NCBI RefSeq assembly: GCF_014633365.1
Contig: NC_068340.1
Location: forward strand, 18,517,879 to 18,581,878
DNA: 64,000 bases
Direction of reading: 5' to 3'
Source of the DNA: Diospyros lotus
Lineage: Eukaryota; Streptophyta; Magnoliopsida; Ericales; Ebenaceae
Positions 11,432 through 21,605 of this stretch are shown piece after piece. The stretch's first letter is position 1; every line of letters starts with the position of its first letter. A model generated the notes under the pieces. The model was not told the origin of the DNA. It saw only the letters and a list, made by a program, of their open reading frames with translations, and did not search any database. Position numbers and translations under genes: made by a program.

Positions 11432-12151
11432 TGTTGTATTAATTTTGATGATGTTTTGGTCATAATCATTATTTTCATAAAACTTTATTAAAAGATTATT
11501 AAAACATTCATTGTAAAGTCAAATGTCAAAGTTTCCTGTTAAAACTATCAATCATATGTTTAAGAATGTAAATTGGTTCTTGCATTTTCACTTTTATAAT
11601 CTTTAAGAGTAAAAACTATTGATTGTCTGTTTTGCATGCTCTCAGTTGCTTGCTTTCGACTATTACTACATCATTTCCAGTCAAAAGTTTTAGGAACTAT
11701 CGATTGGCCCAATTAAAGTTTGAAAAATAGTCGACTGATTACTCAAATCAGTTGACTAGTTTTGTTGCAAAAATTCTAATGATTAACTATACTTGATTTT
11801 TGCAAGTTGGATTTCTTAACCATTTGGCTCCAATGGTTATATTCATTGAGAGGGACCATGAAAGATTATAAATGGCAAACCATTTGAAGTTCAAGAGAGT
11901 TGAAAAATTGGGCTTTCAAGTTTTCAAATTTATATACTCTCTAGTTTCTTTGCTCCATTGTTTTTCACCTTCATTTTTTTATCAAGCCTATTTTTCTTCA
12001 TTGTAAAGTTTTCTTCAAAGCTTGTTCTAGATAGATTTCAGATAAAGAGATGTAAGATTTGAATCTCTTGTATTGTATCTTTCCTAATAGGTAGAAGAAC
12101 TAGCTTGGAAGCTAGTTAATGTAAAAGGCTGTGGTTTGCAACATAAGATTT
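11432..12151 (+). repeat. Sirevirus-like LTR, 5' part
   Basis: Starts TGTTGTATTAATTTTGATGATG like other LTRs here and contains TAGTCGACTGA and CTATCGATTGG words. No CACCCCCC end is present; a second LTR-like start at 12152 (TGTTGAGTTTGTTC) interrupts it. Confidence 0.45.
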
Positions 12152-12951
12152 TGTTGAGTTTGTTCTTGAATGTTTTGATGATGATTATTGTATACAAAAC
12201 TTTAATGTAAGGCATGTTAAGGATGCTTTGAGAAGAAACTCAAGGAATCTTGGTAAGTTATGTTCTCATAGGCTTATCCATATGTTGTTTATATGAGAAA
12301 ATTATTTTATCTTTGAGGATATGTTAAATTCTCATATTTCTTAAGAACATGTTAATATGTTTTAAGATTGTTTGTGTTATCTATCAATATGCCTAATATG
12401 TTAATAGGTTGTTCTAGGACTTCAAGGGATATTCCAAATATCCATATTGCATAAATATCTTATGGTAATCTTAGGTATCTTATGATTCTTAAGGTAATCT
12501 TAGGATTAAGTTTGTTGTCCTAAGTGATCAATATTTATGTTGTGATTCAAAGAGCATAGGTCACATCAAGTTCTTGTTGTAAATGATCATATATTCATAC
12601 GATGGTTCTTGAGTTTTGATCCAATAATCTTAGATTGCCTATTTGATACTTGATATCAAATCCCTAAAGTTCTCAAGTTTTGAAATTTAATGGAAGAACT
12701 CTTTGAGAACTTATAAAATTGAATGTGTGTTGCTTGATAAGCAAAACTATTCAAGTATTTGAAAGCATTTAATGATGAATGTTTCCTAAGCAATACATTC
12801 AAATGTTGCTTGTTTAAGTCTATGAATCATGTTTAGGTTCAATGCATTTGAGTAATAAAATCCTATCTTCAAAGAATTACTCAAAATATGCATTAGTAGT
12901 ATTTGCGTATGATGGCTTAGAGATTATAGAATATAAATCATATATGTCTTG

Positions 12952-13596
12952 TGTAATATCTCGCATCGAGCGATAAGAAGGACCGGAACAACTTACCCTA
13001 ATGGACCTACACGAACTTCCTAGGGGGTCACCCATCCTTGAGCTTTCTCAGCTCAAACACGCTTAACCCCGAAGTTCTTTGCCTACATTCAGTCCAAAAG
13101 GTATCCAGCTAGTGTTGTTTCCTTCCTTACTTATCCTCGATATATACTACCCTTCTCTAGGCTCTTGGGGTATTACATTCTCCTCCTCTTGAGCACATGA
13201 TGTCTTCTCATGCGACCTTACAATTGGTCTCAAATCTCCCCCATTTGCATTGCCGATGTGGAATTTGCCTAAGGTGCCCACATGCACCCCCCTTAGGGAC
13301 TCAGCATCCTCGTTGAGGTTTACCCCACCACCGTGCTCAAAGGCTCGGGGCTCGGCTCTAATACCACATGTAACTTCCTGCATCGAGTAATAGGAAGGAC
13401 CGGAATAACTTATCCTGATTGACATATGCGAACTTCCCAGGGGGTCACCCAATATTGAACTTCCCCAACTCAAGCACGCTTAACCCCGAAGTTCTTTGCC
13501 TACATTTAGCCCAAAAGGTATCCAGCTGGTGTTGTTTCCTTCCTTACTTATCCTCGATATATACTACCCTTTTTTCTGGGCTCTTGGGGTATTACA
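12952..13596 (-). mobile_element. Cassandra TRIM element, copy 1, complete, TSD TCTTG
   Basis: 645 bp: two LTRs of about 227 bp (12952-13177 and 13369-13596) enclosing a short non-coding interior. The perfect duplication TCTTG flanks it (12947-12951, 13597-13601). The minus-strand primer site TGGTATTAGAGCC abuts the right LTR (13355-13367 region), and a purine tract abuts the left. Each LTR contains a 5S rRNA-like segment (minus strand GAACTTCGGGGTTAAGCGTG then GGATGGGTGACCCCCTAGGA), the hallmark of Cassandra. TRIMs encode no protein and depend on enzymes from other elements. Confidence 0.92.
13014..13092 (-). other. 5S rRNA-like segment in Cassandra copy 1 LTR
   Basis: The minus strand carries TTAAGCGTG (the box A region of plant 5S rRNA) and GGATGGGTGACCCCCTAGGA (the box C region) in correct order and spacing. 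The rest of 5S rRNA is absent, so it is not a functional rRNA gene. Confidence 0.8.
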
Positions 13597-13844
13597 TCTT
13601 GTTCATCTTATATGTATTTTTGTAAATGAAATTTCATAATGTTCAAGCTAATGCATCTTTGTGTTATATGTTGAGCCTTATTGTTGAGTAATATATATTG
13701 TGTTCAATGTTTTTGCAATCCTCTATATGCTCTGTACCAGTCAAGCAATAAGTAAATTACTTGACTTATGTGTGTTTCATGTGTATATATATGTGAATAA
13801 ATAGTTATTTGGGTAATAGTATTTCTATGGAATATGCCATGTTA

Positions 13845-14385
13845 TGTATCACAAGACTAGCCTTGAATTTCGATCGACAACCTTGTGATGGCTCTAAGTT
13901 TGCTCACTTAGATTAGCGAATAACCCTAAAGGGTTTATGCACAATATAAACAAAAGCGCACACAAAGAATACGGGAAAATTCTCAACTTTATATTCAGAT
14001 CCGAGAATATAAAGAGTGGCACGGGCTTTACTCTCTAAAAAACTACTAAAATCGCCAATCTAGCCATATATATATAGGGTACAAAATTACAAGTGGTTAT
14101 ACTCCATAACCGTCCCCTCAGACCCACAAGGGCTGCATGCACCACATGGGAAAAATGTCTGTTGGGTCCCATGGCCCACCCGACTGACACCTGTCATAAC
14201 TGCCTCGGTCGTTCGCGCGTGTAAGGCCTTCGTGAGCGTGCATCATGCGAATGTGCCCGACATGTTGAGGGAGTATGTGGGTTGCGCCCGCATAGGTGCT
14301 ATAACCGTTCCTGCCTATTAGCCTTGCCTCCTGCTAAGGCTATGCAGATTGCCCCCGTGTCTCGCACATACTCAGCCTGCTAGCG
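13845..14385 (-). repeat. LTR-like fragment, minus orientation
   Basis: Starts TGTATCACAAG in plus. On the minus strand a TATATATATATGG promoter-like run (around 14065-14085) precedes a leader-like stretch. GC content is much higher at 14100-14380 than in its surroundings. No ORF supported. Family unknown. Confidence 0.35.
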
Positions 14386-14480
14386 TGTAATATTTTAGTA
14401 TTTTGAAAATAATAATAATTAATTTTTATATTTAAAATATTTTTTGACACCCATTAAGAGATTATAATTGAGAAAATTAA

Positions 14481-14720
14481 TGGGTTTAGAGTTAGTAGGC
14501 TAAGTTAAAAAATAAAATGTTAAGTAAATGGGCTTAGAGTTAGTAGGTTAAGTTAAAAAAAAAAAAAAGAGAAGAAATGTTAAGTAAATGAGCTTAGAAT
14601 TAGTGGGCTAAATTGAAAAAAGAAAGGCTAAATAAATGGACTTATAGTTAGTAGACTAAGTTGAGAAATGAAAGGCTAAGTAAATAAGTTTAGAGTTAGT
14701 AGGATAAAAAAGTGGGCTTA
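14481..14720. repeat. Minisatellite, 48-bp unit, about 5 copies
   Basis: Units start at 14481, 14529, 14589, 14637 and 14685 with consensus TGGGCTTAGAGTTAGTAGGC followed by TAAGTTRAAAAA and AAAGGCTAAGTAAA. The second unit is 12 bp longer through an A-run. Confidence 0.85.
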
Positions 14721-14803
14721 AATTTATGGACTAAATGAAAAAATAGTCTATTCAAAATAAGATTTAGTTAAAAATAATTAAAGTAAAAAATAATTAAATA
14801 TAG

Positions 14804-15113
14804 TGGGTGAAATAATGGAGAAATGTGGAAATAAAGTAAAGTGTGAACAAATAATCAAAGATAATGGGTGAATTAATAGAGAAATGTGGAAGACAAAATA
14901 TGGTGTGGACAAATAATCAAAGATAATTGGTGAATTAATGGAGAAATATAGGAAACAAAATTTGGTATGGACAAATAATCAAAGATAATGGATGAATTAA
15001 TGGAGAAATGTGGGAGACAAACTAGAGTGTGGCCAAATAATCAAATATAATGGGTGAATTAATAGAGAAATGTGGAAGATAAAGTAGAGTATGGACAAAT
15101 AATTAAAGATTAT
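14804..15113. repeat. Minisatellite, exact 62-bp period, 5 copies
   Basis: Units begin at 14804, 14866, 14928, 14990 and 15052, and a degenerate sixth starts at 15114. Core words are GGTGAATTAATGGAGAAATG and GGACAAATAATCAAAGATAA. Spacing is exactly 62 bp each time. Confidence 0.9.
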
Positions 15114-16038
15114 GAGTGAGATTTAGTGAAAAATAATTTTAAAAAAGTGATAATATAATAAAAGATAGTGGATCACTACAATTATACTAAACTTAATTCA
15201 ACCTCTATAAATAGAGAAAACTTGAAATGTTAGAAGATTTGAATTAGAAAGAAGGATTTGAGAGTAAGAGAGAGATTTGAGAAAGAGAAAGAAAGAATAT
15301 AGAGAAAAATATCAAAAAAATTTAGAAAAATCCTATAGGTTGGGCTTGGTAGTTCGTGATAGAATTGAACTGATATGGCACACATCAAGAGGGGGGTGAA
15401 TTGGTATAATTTAAAAAAAAAATTCTTTTGAGAAGCAAAAAAAACTTTCGTATGGTGAAGAATAAAAATGAAATCTTATTAATGAATAAACAAAGTCAAT
15501 AGAGCAAGGATGCAACCGTAAAAGAGAAAAGATGAAGAGTAGTGAAGACACAGATTTAGAGTGGTTCAGCCTTCCAAGCTTAGTCCACTACCTTAGCTAT
15601 CCACTAAGGATTTTAAAACCAATTTTACTATCAAACCCCCTACTCAATACAAGCAGGTCCTCTAGTCCTTCACTAGGCAGTGTATAACCTCCCAATTTAA
15701 TGGGCCCTCTAGCTACTGCTAAGAAAAATACAAAAATTGAAGTAGAGATTCTAAGAGTACAACTCTTAGTTACAAGCTCTCTCTTTAAATGAATGATCGA
15801 GGTTTAAAAGAATAGAACAGTAAGATATCAAAACCTCTTAAATGGAAATACAGAGAGAAAAAGTTAAAAGCTCAGTGTAACAGTGAAGGCACGGTAGTTC
15901 AAGATATTCAATATTTTTCAACAGCCTTCAATGCGTCTTCAACCACCTATTTATAGTTGAATTTTGGACCGTTGTGGGTGGTTGGGCGAGCATTTAATGC
16001 GCCAAAAACTAGCCGTTATAAGTTTCTGTGAAACACAT

Positions 16039-17021
16039 AATCGACAGAGAAAATAGGTTAGTCGACTATTTTATCAAATAAAACTGGCCATAGTCGACAA
16101 ACAGAAAAGTATAGTCGACTATCTCAAACACAAATTTTTCATAGTCGACAGATACAAAGGCATAGTCAACAGATGTAAAACTATGAAGAAGATTTTGAAT
16201 TTTATGAACAAAAATAGTCGACAGATGAAAAACCATAGTCGACTATCCTTTCTTGATAGTCGACAGATGTAAAAATAGTTGACAAAACCCTTAAATAGTC
16301 GACAGATCAATCCAGCATAGTCGACTATCCTTATGCATAGTCGACTATTTTCAGGCATAGTCAATAGAATGAACCTGTAATACCCCAAGAGCCTAGAGAA
16401 TAGTAGTATATATCGAGGATAAGTAAGGAAGGAAACAACACCAGCTGGATACCTTTTGGGCTAAATGTTGGTAAAGAACTCCCAAATTAAGCGTGCTTGA
16501 CCTGGGTAATCCAAGGATGGTTGACCCCCATGGGAAGTTCGTGTAGGTCCATCAAGGTAAATTGTTTTGGTCCTTCCTATCGCTCGATGCGACACGTTAC
16601 AGGTGGTATCAGAGCCGACCCTTGGTGAAGGCGGGGAGTGGCGCCGGGGCTCGAGAGCCTGTACAAAGAGCGGCTTCTGACAGGCTTCTAGGATGGCAGC
16701 CCCCAAGGGGAAAAGGTCTGGGACCAGTTGTAAGGTCGCATGACGAGGAAGTCATGTGCTCAAGGGGGGGAGAATGTAATACCCCAAGAGCCCAGAGAAG
16801 AGTAGTATATATCGAGGATAAGTAAGAAAGGAAACAACACTAGTTGGATACCTTTTGGGCTGAATGTTGGCAAAGAACTCCCAAGTTAAGCGTGCTTGAT
16901 CTGGGGTAATCTAAGGATGCGTGACCTCCTTGGAAAGTTTGTGTAAGCCCATCAGGGTAAGTTGTTCCGGTCCTTCCTATCGCTCGATGCGAGACATTAC
17001 AGAACCACATAGTCGACTATC
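16039..17021. repeat. TAGTCGACTA palindrome array in the Sirevirus-like LTR
   Basis: About eleven GTCGAC cores between 16059 and 16347 and one more at about 17012 beyond the Cassandra insertion. Flanks alternate between full palindrome TAGTCGACTATCC and half-palindrome TAGTCGACAGATG, with irregular spacing of roughly 15-60 bp. Further mutated copies (AGTCAAC, AGTTGAC) lie among them. Confidence 0.9.
16376..17001 (+). mobile_element. Cassandra TRIM element, copy 2, complete, TSD GAACC
   Basis: 626 bp: LTRs 16376-16601 and 16775-17001, starting TGTAATACCCCAAGAG and ending GTTACA or ATTACA. Perfect duplication GAACC (16371-16375, 17002-17006). Primer site TGGTATCAGAGCC at 16604-16616 is intact, and the purine tract CAAGGGGGGGAGAA precedes the second LTR. 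5S-like segments are at about 16475-16545 and 16874-16945 (TTAAGCGTGCTTGA then GGATG..TGACC). It is inserted in the palindrome array of the Sirevirus-like LTR. Confidence 0.93.
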
Positions 17022-17288
17022 CTTTTTAAAACATGAAAACTTAACAAAACCTCATTTTGATTCTTTTGAAAGCAAGTTGAGATTATCAAAAATATATTTA
17101 TTTTGAATCTAAGCACACTCAACCACATTTCAACATTTCTCCTATATAAATTTTCATAACTTTGCTTCAAGGAGATTTAAAGATTGATTTTCTCATACAT
17201 ATAATCCATATAATAGAGATTGATTAATAGAGATTGATTTTCATATAGTCATTATCAAAACTATTTTATTACTAAGAGTAAAATATCA

Positions 17289-17622
17289 ATCTCCCCCTTT
17301 TTGATGATGACAAAATAAATATGAAAATTATGAAAATCAATTCACTCATTTTATCTCCCTTTTTTTGGCAATATCAAAAAAAAGAATACTCCCCCTTTTT
17401 GAAACACACTGAAACTCCCCCTTAAACCAAGCTGCACATAGAGATAATTCAACTAAACCATTCAGCCATATTGAAACATACATAAATAAGAGTAAAATGT
17501 CAATACTTAAACATTCATTCATAAAGTGATAGTTTAGTTCAACAAACCATATAACAAAAATAACATGAAAATCTACCATACATAAAGCAAAAGTAAAATG
17601 GAATGTATGATGAGGGCATCAT
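17289..17622 (-). other. Polypurine tract and 3' untranslated stretch of the Sirevirus-like element
   Basis: The minus strand reads CATCATCAAAAAGGGGGAGA directly before the LTR. Additional A/G-rich tracts lie at 17355-17420. No ORF supported here. Confidence 0.65.
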
Positions 17623-18810
17623 CTAAACATCTGGAGAGATGGATGAAGAAGAAGACTGAGCTGATGAAGGAGAGGCAACTGATGGAATGGATGGAGATGC
17701 AGCAAGTGGAGGAAACTGGGAGGATAGCATCTGAATAAGGTGCCCCATCTGAGAAGATAGATCTTTTTGCTGCTGATGAAGACTCTGTAGATCTAACCTG
17801 ACTTCTTCTCTGAATTCTTGCAAACTGGCTTCAACTCTTGATATGTCTAATTTTAGATTTGTCATACCTTGAACCACTAAATCTTCATGAGATGAAGAGG
17901 GTCCTTCTGATCTTCTCTTCTTTCTAGGATTTTCAGGTTTGTCAGCTTTAACCCATTCCCCATCCTTATTTGCATAACCAATTCTAATGGGTGTCTTGTC
18001 ATTTATGTGTTGAGAGAGGCTGAGATATACTTTTCTAGCACTGTCCATGTTCCCAACCAGACTATCCAGTAAAACACTGACTGCCATACCATAGGGAAAT
18101 GACCTAGTTTTGGTTGAAAATGAGTCTATCATCAGATTTATCATTAGTAAACACAGATTTGGCCTTCTTTTAGCCTTAATGCATTGGAGTAGCCACAAGT
18201 TAAGTCTCGTAACAAGAGAGAAACTTCCATTTCTAGGGTAGATCATCTGACAACAAATAAGATGAAGAATCCTAGTGTTCAAGTCCATACTTGATGTGTC
18301 AGAGATTTTAGTTGTAAGAGAGTAATCTCTTATGACTTCTTTACTGGCCTGAACAAAATCTTGAGTCCACGAGGCATAGTCCTCTCCATCTAATGTAATT
18401 TTAAACTGATTGTGGATTAGCATCAAAGTGATTTCCATATGAGAATCCCCAATGTTGGTCTTAAACTTTTTATCTGACTTTCTCTTATGATAGGTATTGT
18501 CAGCATTTGAATAAAAAGCCCTAACTGCATCTTCATATATGAATCTATGAATTGTCAAAAAATCCCACCAACCAAAGTCCTTAAACATTTGAATGTATGG
18601 AAAATCAATGGTTTCTAGAAATGATAGATCCAAATAATGACCGTCAAGGACTTCTCGAGACTCAAAATGAATGGAGTACCTTTCTTGTTGTCCCTCAGAA
18701 TTGAAAAGTTGAAGTTGAGGCCTCGGTTGAGATGAAGGACGGCTTGAAGAACCTGATACCTTATCTTTTCCTTTTCCTTTGCCCTTGTCCGAGTTCTTGG
18801 TACGAGCCAT
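17623..18810 (-). CDS. Env-like ORF3 of Sirevirus-like element (plant retroelement-associated protein)
   Basis: 395 codons, uninterrupted from ATG to stop, in the position downstream of pol where Sireviruses and related Copia elements carry an extra 'env-like' ORF. The N-terminus is basic and low complexity (NSDKGKGKGKDK, then SSSRPSSQPRPQ). The middle (about 45-230) resembles the 'putative plant transposon protein' domain found with many plant retroelements, with a GWWDFL motif near residue 80. A lysine/arginine stretch ENPRKKRRSE near 292-300 could be a nuclear localisation signal. Residues about 315-365 look like a coiled coil, followed by a Ser/Pro-rich tail. No obvious signal peptide or membrane span is seen, so 'envelope' describes position only. 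It is open although the adjacent pol has stops. Function unknown. Confidence 0.7.
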   Translation of the reverse strand: MARTKNSDKGKGKGKDKVSGSSSRPSSQPRPQLQLFNSEGQQERYSIHFESREVLDGHYLDLSFLETIDFPYIQMFKDFGWWDFLTIHRFIYEDAVRAFYSNADNTYHKRKSDKKFKTNIGDSHMEITLMLIHNQFKITLDGEDYASWTQDFVQASKEVIRDYSLTTKISDTSSMDLNTRILHLICCQMIYPRNGSFSLVTRLNLWLLQCIKAKRRPNLCLLMINLMIDSFSTKTRSFPYGMAVSVLLDSLVGNMDSARKVYLSLSQHINDKTPIRIGYANKDGEWVKADKPENPRKKRRSEGPSSSHEDLVVQGMTNLKLDISRVEASLQEFREEVRLDLQSLHQQQKDLSSQMGHLIQMLSSQFPPLAASPSIPSVASPSSAQSSSSSISPDV

Positions 18811-19495
18811 TGAGAAGAAAAATCAACTCGAGAGAGAGAGAGAGCAAGAGAGGTCTCGGAATATGGCCAAGAAAATGATTACTGGATATAGCTGAGTAAA
18901 AGCGGGTCATTTTGAGAGCAATGGCACTTTAGAGAGAGAGATAAATGATCGAAAATGCCAAGAAGAGATGGAGTTCGACACTTACAAAGAGAGAATGAGA
19001 GAGCAAATCGGCCACAAGGGAGAAGTTAGGGTTTTAAGAAAATCGATAGTCGCCTATTCTTTAAATAGGCGGGATATGATAGTCGACAGATGATATGGCT
19101 TTGTCGACTATTGTATTAAATTTCTAGGGTATAGTCGACAGATGAGAGAGGTATAGTCGACTATTATTAAAAGAAACGAAGGAATAGTAGACAAATACAA
19201 TATAGCTCTCGACTGATTTTTTCTTTACACTTAGCGCATAGTCGACTAGGCTGAGCCTTCTGTCGACTATCTTAGCAATCTCACAACATCTTAGTCGACA
19301 ACAGCACAAATGTTGTCGACTATATTTAAGGATAAAACAGATTAATTTGCAGAGATGTGCCCCAAACATCACATATAAATTTTGGCTCGAATGCATTCTG
19401 TCAATTATATATTGATTTGACATATTTGAATCTTGGCCTTATCAAATATATATACAAACATGAATAAGAAAAGAAATCAAATACCACATACTTAC
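18811..19495 (-). other. Spacer between pol and ORF3 with a second TAGTCGACTA array
   Basis: About eight GTCGAC cores between 19079 and 19322, many as TAGTCGACAGATG or TAGTCGACTA, the same motif as in the LTR about 2 kb away. A (GA)n run lies at 18827-18843. No ORF supported. Confidence 0.8.
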
Positions 19496-21085
19496 TCATG
19501 TTATAATTAATCCCAGTTCACTCCTAAAATATTCAAACTTTTCTCTATCAAGAGGTTTTGTAAAGATATCTGCTACTTGATGATTTGTATCGATGAATTC
19601 AAGGCTTATGTCTCCTTTTTGAACATGGTCTCTAATGAAGTGATGTTTTACTTCTATATGTTTAGTTCTTGCATAAAACACTGGATTTTTTGTTAAAGCT
19701 ATAGCACTAGTATTGTCAGATTTTATTGGGATGTTTTGAAGTCTTATGCCATAGTCTTCTACTTGGTATTTCATCCACAATATTTGAGCACAACAATTTT
19801 CAGCTACTACATACTCAGCCTCAGTAGATGATAGAGCCACTGTATTTTGCTTTCTACTTGACCAAGATACCAAACAGTTTCCTAAGAATTGACATGAACC
19901 ACTTGTACTTTTTCTATCTATTTTACATCCATCATAATCTGCATCAGTGTATGCTATTAGATCAAAAATATTTGATTTTACATAAAATAGTTTTAGATTT
20001 GCAGTTCCTTTTAGGTATCTCAAGATTCTTTTAACTGCTTTCAAGTGAGATTCTTTGGGATTAGATTGGAACCTATCACATAAGCACACACTAAACATAA
20101 TATCAGGTCTACTAACTGTTAAATAAAGCAAAGAGCCAATCATACTTCTATAAAGCTTGTTATCTACAGCCTTCCCTAATTCATCTTTATCTAGGCTTTG
20201 AGAACTACTCATAGGTGTAGCCATAAGTTTACAATCTTGAACATCAAACCTTTTGAGAAGATCTCTTATGTATTTTTGTTGAGAAATATATATACCTTAT
20301 TCTTCTTGTTCTATTTGCAATCCTAGAAAGTACTTAAGTTCACCCATCATACTCATCTCAAATTCTCCTTGCGTAAGATTTGCAAATTGATTACATAGAG
20401 ATTTATTTGTAGATCCAAAGATGATGTCATCTACATATATTTGAGCTAATAAGATGTCCTTATCATGGCTTCTTATAAATAAGGTTGTATCTATTTGGCC
20501 TCTTTTAAATCCTTTTTCTAAGAGAAACTTATTAAGTCTCTCATACCATGCTCTAGGGGCTTGTTTTAGACCATATAAATCTTTAAACAACTTGAACACA
20601 TGATCTTCATACTTGTGATTTTCAAAACCAAGGGGTTGTTTTACATAGACTTCTTCATTAATATACCCATTTAAGAAAGCACTCTTAACATCCATTTGAT
20701 ATAACTTGAAGTTTTTGTAACAAGAAAATGCTAACAACATTCTTATGGCTTCTAACCTAGCAATAGGGGCATAGGTTTCATCATAGTCAATACCTTCTTC
20801 TTGGCTATAACCTTGAGCCACTAGCCTTGCTTTGTTTCTAGTTACAACTCCATTTTCATCCATCTTATTTCTAAATACCCATTTTGTGCCTATAATAAGA
20901 TAATCTTTTGGTCTTGGCACTAATTTCCAAACTCCATTTCTTTCAAATTAATTTAATTCTTCTTGCATGGCTATAATCCAATTTTCATCTTCAAGAGCTT
21001 CTTTGATATTTTTGGGTTCAACTTGAGATAGGAAGGCAACATATTGGCATTCATTTCTAATGGAAGATCTAGTTCTAATGATTCT
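19496..21085 (-). pseudogene. Copia pol: reverse transcriptase and RNase H, two in-frame stops, 5' truncated
   Basis: The frame runs from about 21085 (segment VEPKNIKEALEDENWIIAMQ) through RVT_2 ([61 protein letters not shown], and the catalytic YVDDIIFGS) to RNase H (YRSMIGSLLYLTVSRPDIMF, YTDADYDG, WSSRKQNTVALSSTEAEY, KHHFIRDHV, ADIFTKPL), ending at 19496. Stops interrupt it after QEELN (about 20947) and after QIEQEE (about 20295). The RT core motifs remain intact. Integrase, protease and gag are missing: the element is cut off near 21125. The sequence style is that of the Sirevirus lineage, consistent with the ORF3 downstream. Confidence 0.9.
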
Positions 21086-21125
21086 CCTTGGAGATAAATG
21101 AATGAAAATTTTAGGATGGATAAGA

Positions 21126-21224
21126 GCAATGATATGATTTAGTTTTAATTTTAGTAGTATATATAAAAAAAATTATTCCAGAATTGTCCTGAGTTTTAAC
21201 GTTCTCGGAAAACGGGGTGTTACA
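21126..21224 (-). mobile_element. Ty3 chromovirus 3' LTR, proximal part
   Basis: The minus strand starts TGTAACACCCCGTTTTCCGA, a typical chromovirus (Tekay/Del-like) LTR start, and runs until it meets the truncated Copia pol near 21125. Inferred to continue at 15356-14386. Confidence 0.6.
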
Positions 21225-21605
21225 TAATGTGTCCCGTGTTTCTCAGTCTATGTGGCTACCCCATGGCCTCTGCCCCCACTTAGTCGAGTCCAACCATATT
21301 CGTGAGGGCTAGCAATGCCAATCGTTACCTCATGTACGGGTGCCTCAGCCATGGAAACCCATTCCCCTGCATATTGTTGCATGTTTGTTGCATTCCCTCA
21401 CATGCTTGTTACCACCTTGGCCCGGTAACCCTGTGCCATCCAACACTTAAGCCTACCATCTGCCCATATCTTGTTATGACATGCCACCTTCGTGCCACGA
21501 TGCTTCAATGGAGCTGGGCAACTTTTGGTGAGTTTGCCGGAGACGTCACAAACCACCCCTACCAGATGGTTCCAACGGCCCTATCAGAAGTAAAGACAAG
21601 TACTG
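21225..21605 (-). other. 3' untranslated region of the chromovirus
   Basis: Lies between the chromodomain stop and the LTR. No ORF with recognisable content on the minus strand. Confidence 0.5.

Larger units (their letters stand above)
12152..13844 (+). repeat. Unresolved LTR-like sequence hosting a Cassandra element
   Basis: Begins TGTTGAGTTTGTTCTTGAAT with TTTTGATGATG nearby, as in Sirevirus-like LTR starts. No coding content. 12952-13596 is the inserted Cassandra. The right end is unclear. Confidence 0.3.
14386..15356 (-). mobile_element. Ty3 chromovirus 3' LTR, distal part
   Basis: Left terminus TGTAATATTTTAG (minus LTR end CTAAAATATTACA). It is inferred to be continuous with 21126-21224, whose minus strand starts TGTAACACCCCG, the two parts being separated by the Sirevirus-like insertion that begins at 15357. 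It contains two minisatellites. Confidence 0.6.
15357..17288 (-). mobile_element. Sirevirus-like Copia 3' LTR (interrupted by Cassandra)
   Basis: Plus-strand ends TGATAGAATTGAAC and TAAAATATCA. The minus strand near the left edge reads AATTCACCCCCCTCTTGATG, the usual block at the end of such LTRs, and the purine tract AAAAAGGGGGAGAT abuts the other edge. It is about 1.3 kb without the 626-bp Cassandra and its duplication. It holds an array of TAGTCGACTA palindromes. Confidence 0.75.

Noticed and set aside
13014..13092. 5S rRNA gene
   Set aside because: Only the box A to box C region is present, inside a Cassandra LTR and repeated in every LTR copy; the 5' and 3' parts of 5S rRNA are missing.
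13147..13625. ORFs of 108 and 68 codons
   Set aside because: Both lie within Cassandra LTR and interior; these elements encode no protein.
16461..16825. ORFs of 81 and 87 codons
   Set aside because: Inside Cassandra copy 2, overlapping LTR, primer site and purine tract.
15357..19330. CRISPR-like array from the spaced TAGTCGACTA repeats
   Set aside because: The repeats are 10-bp palindromes at irregular spacing in a plant retrotransposon; there is no repeat-spacer regularity and no cas gene.
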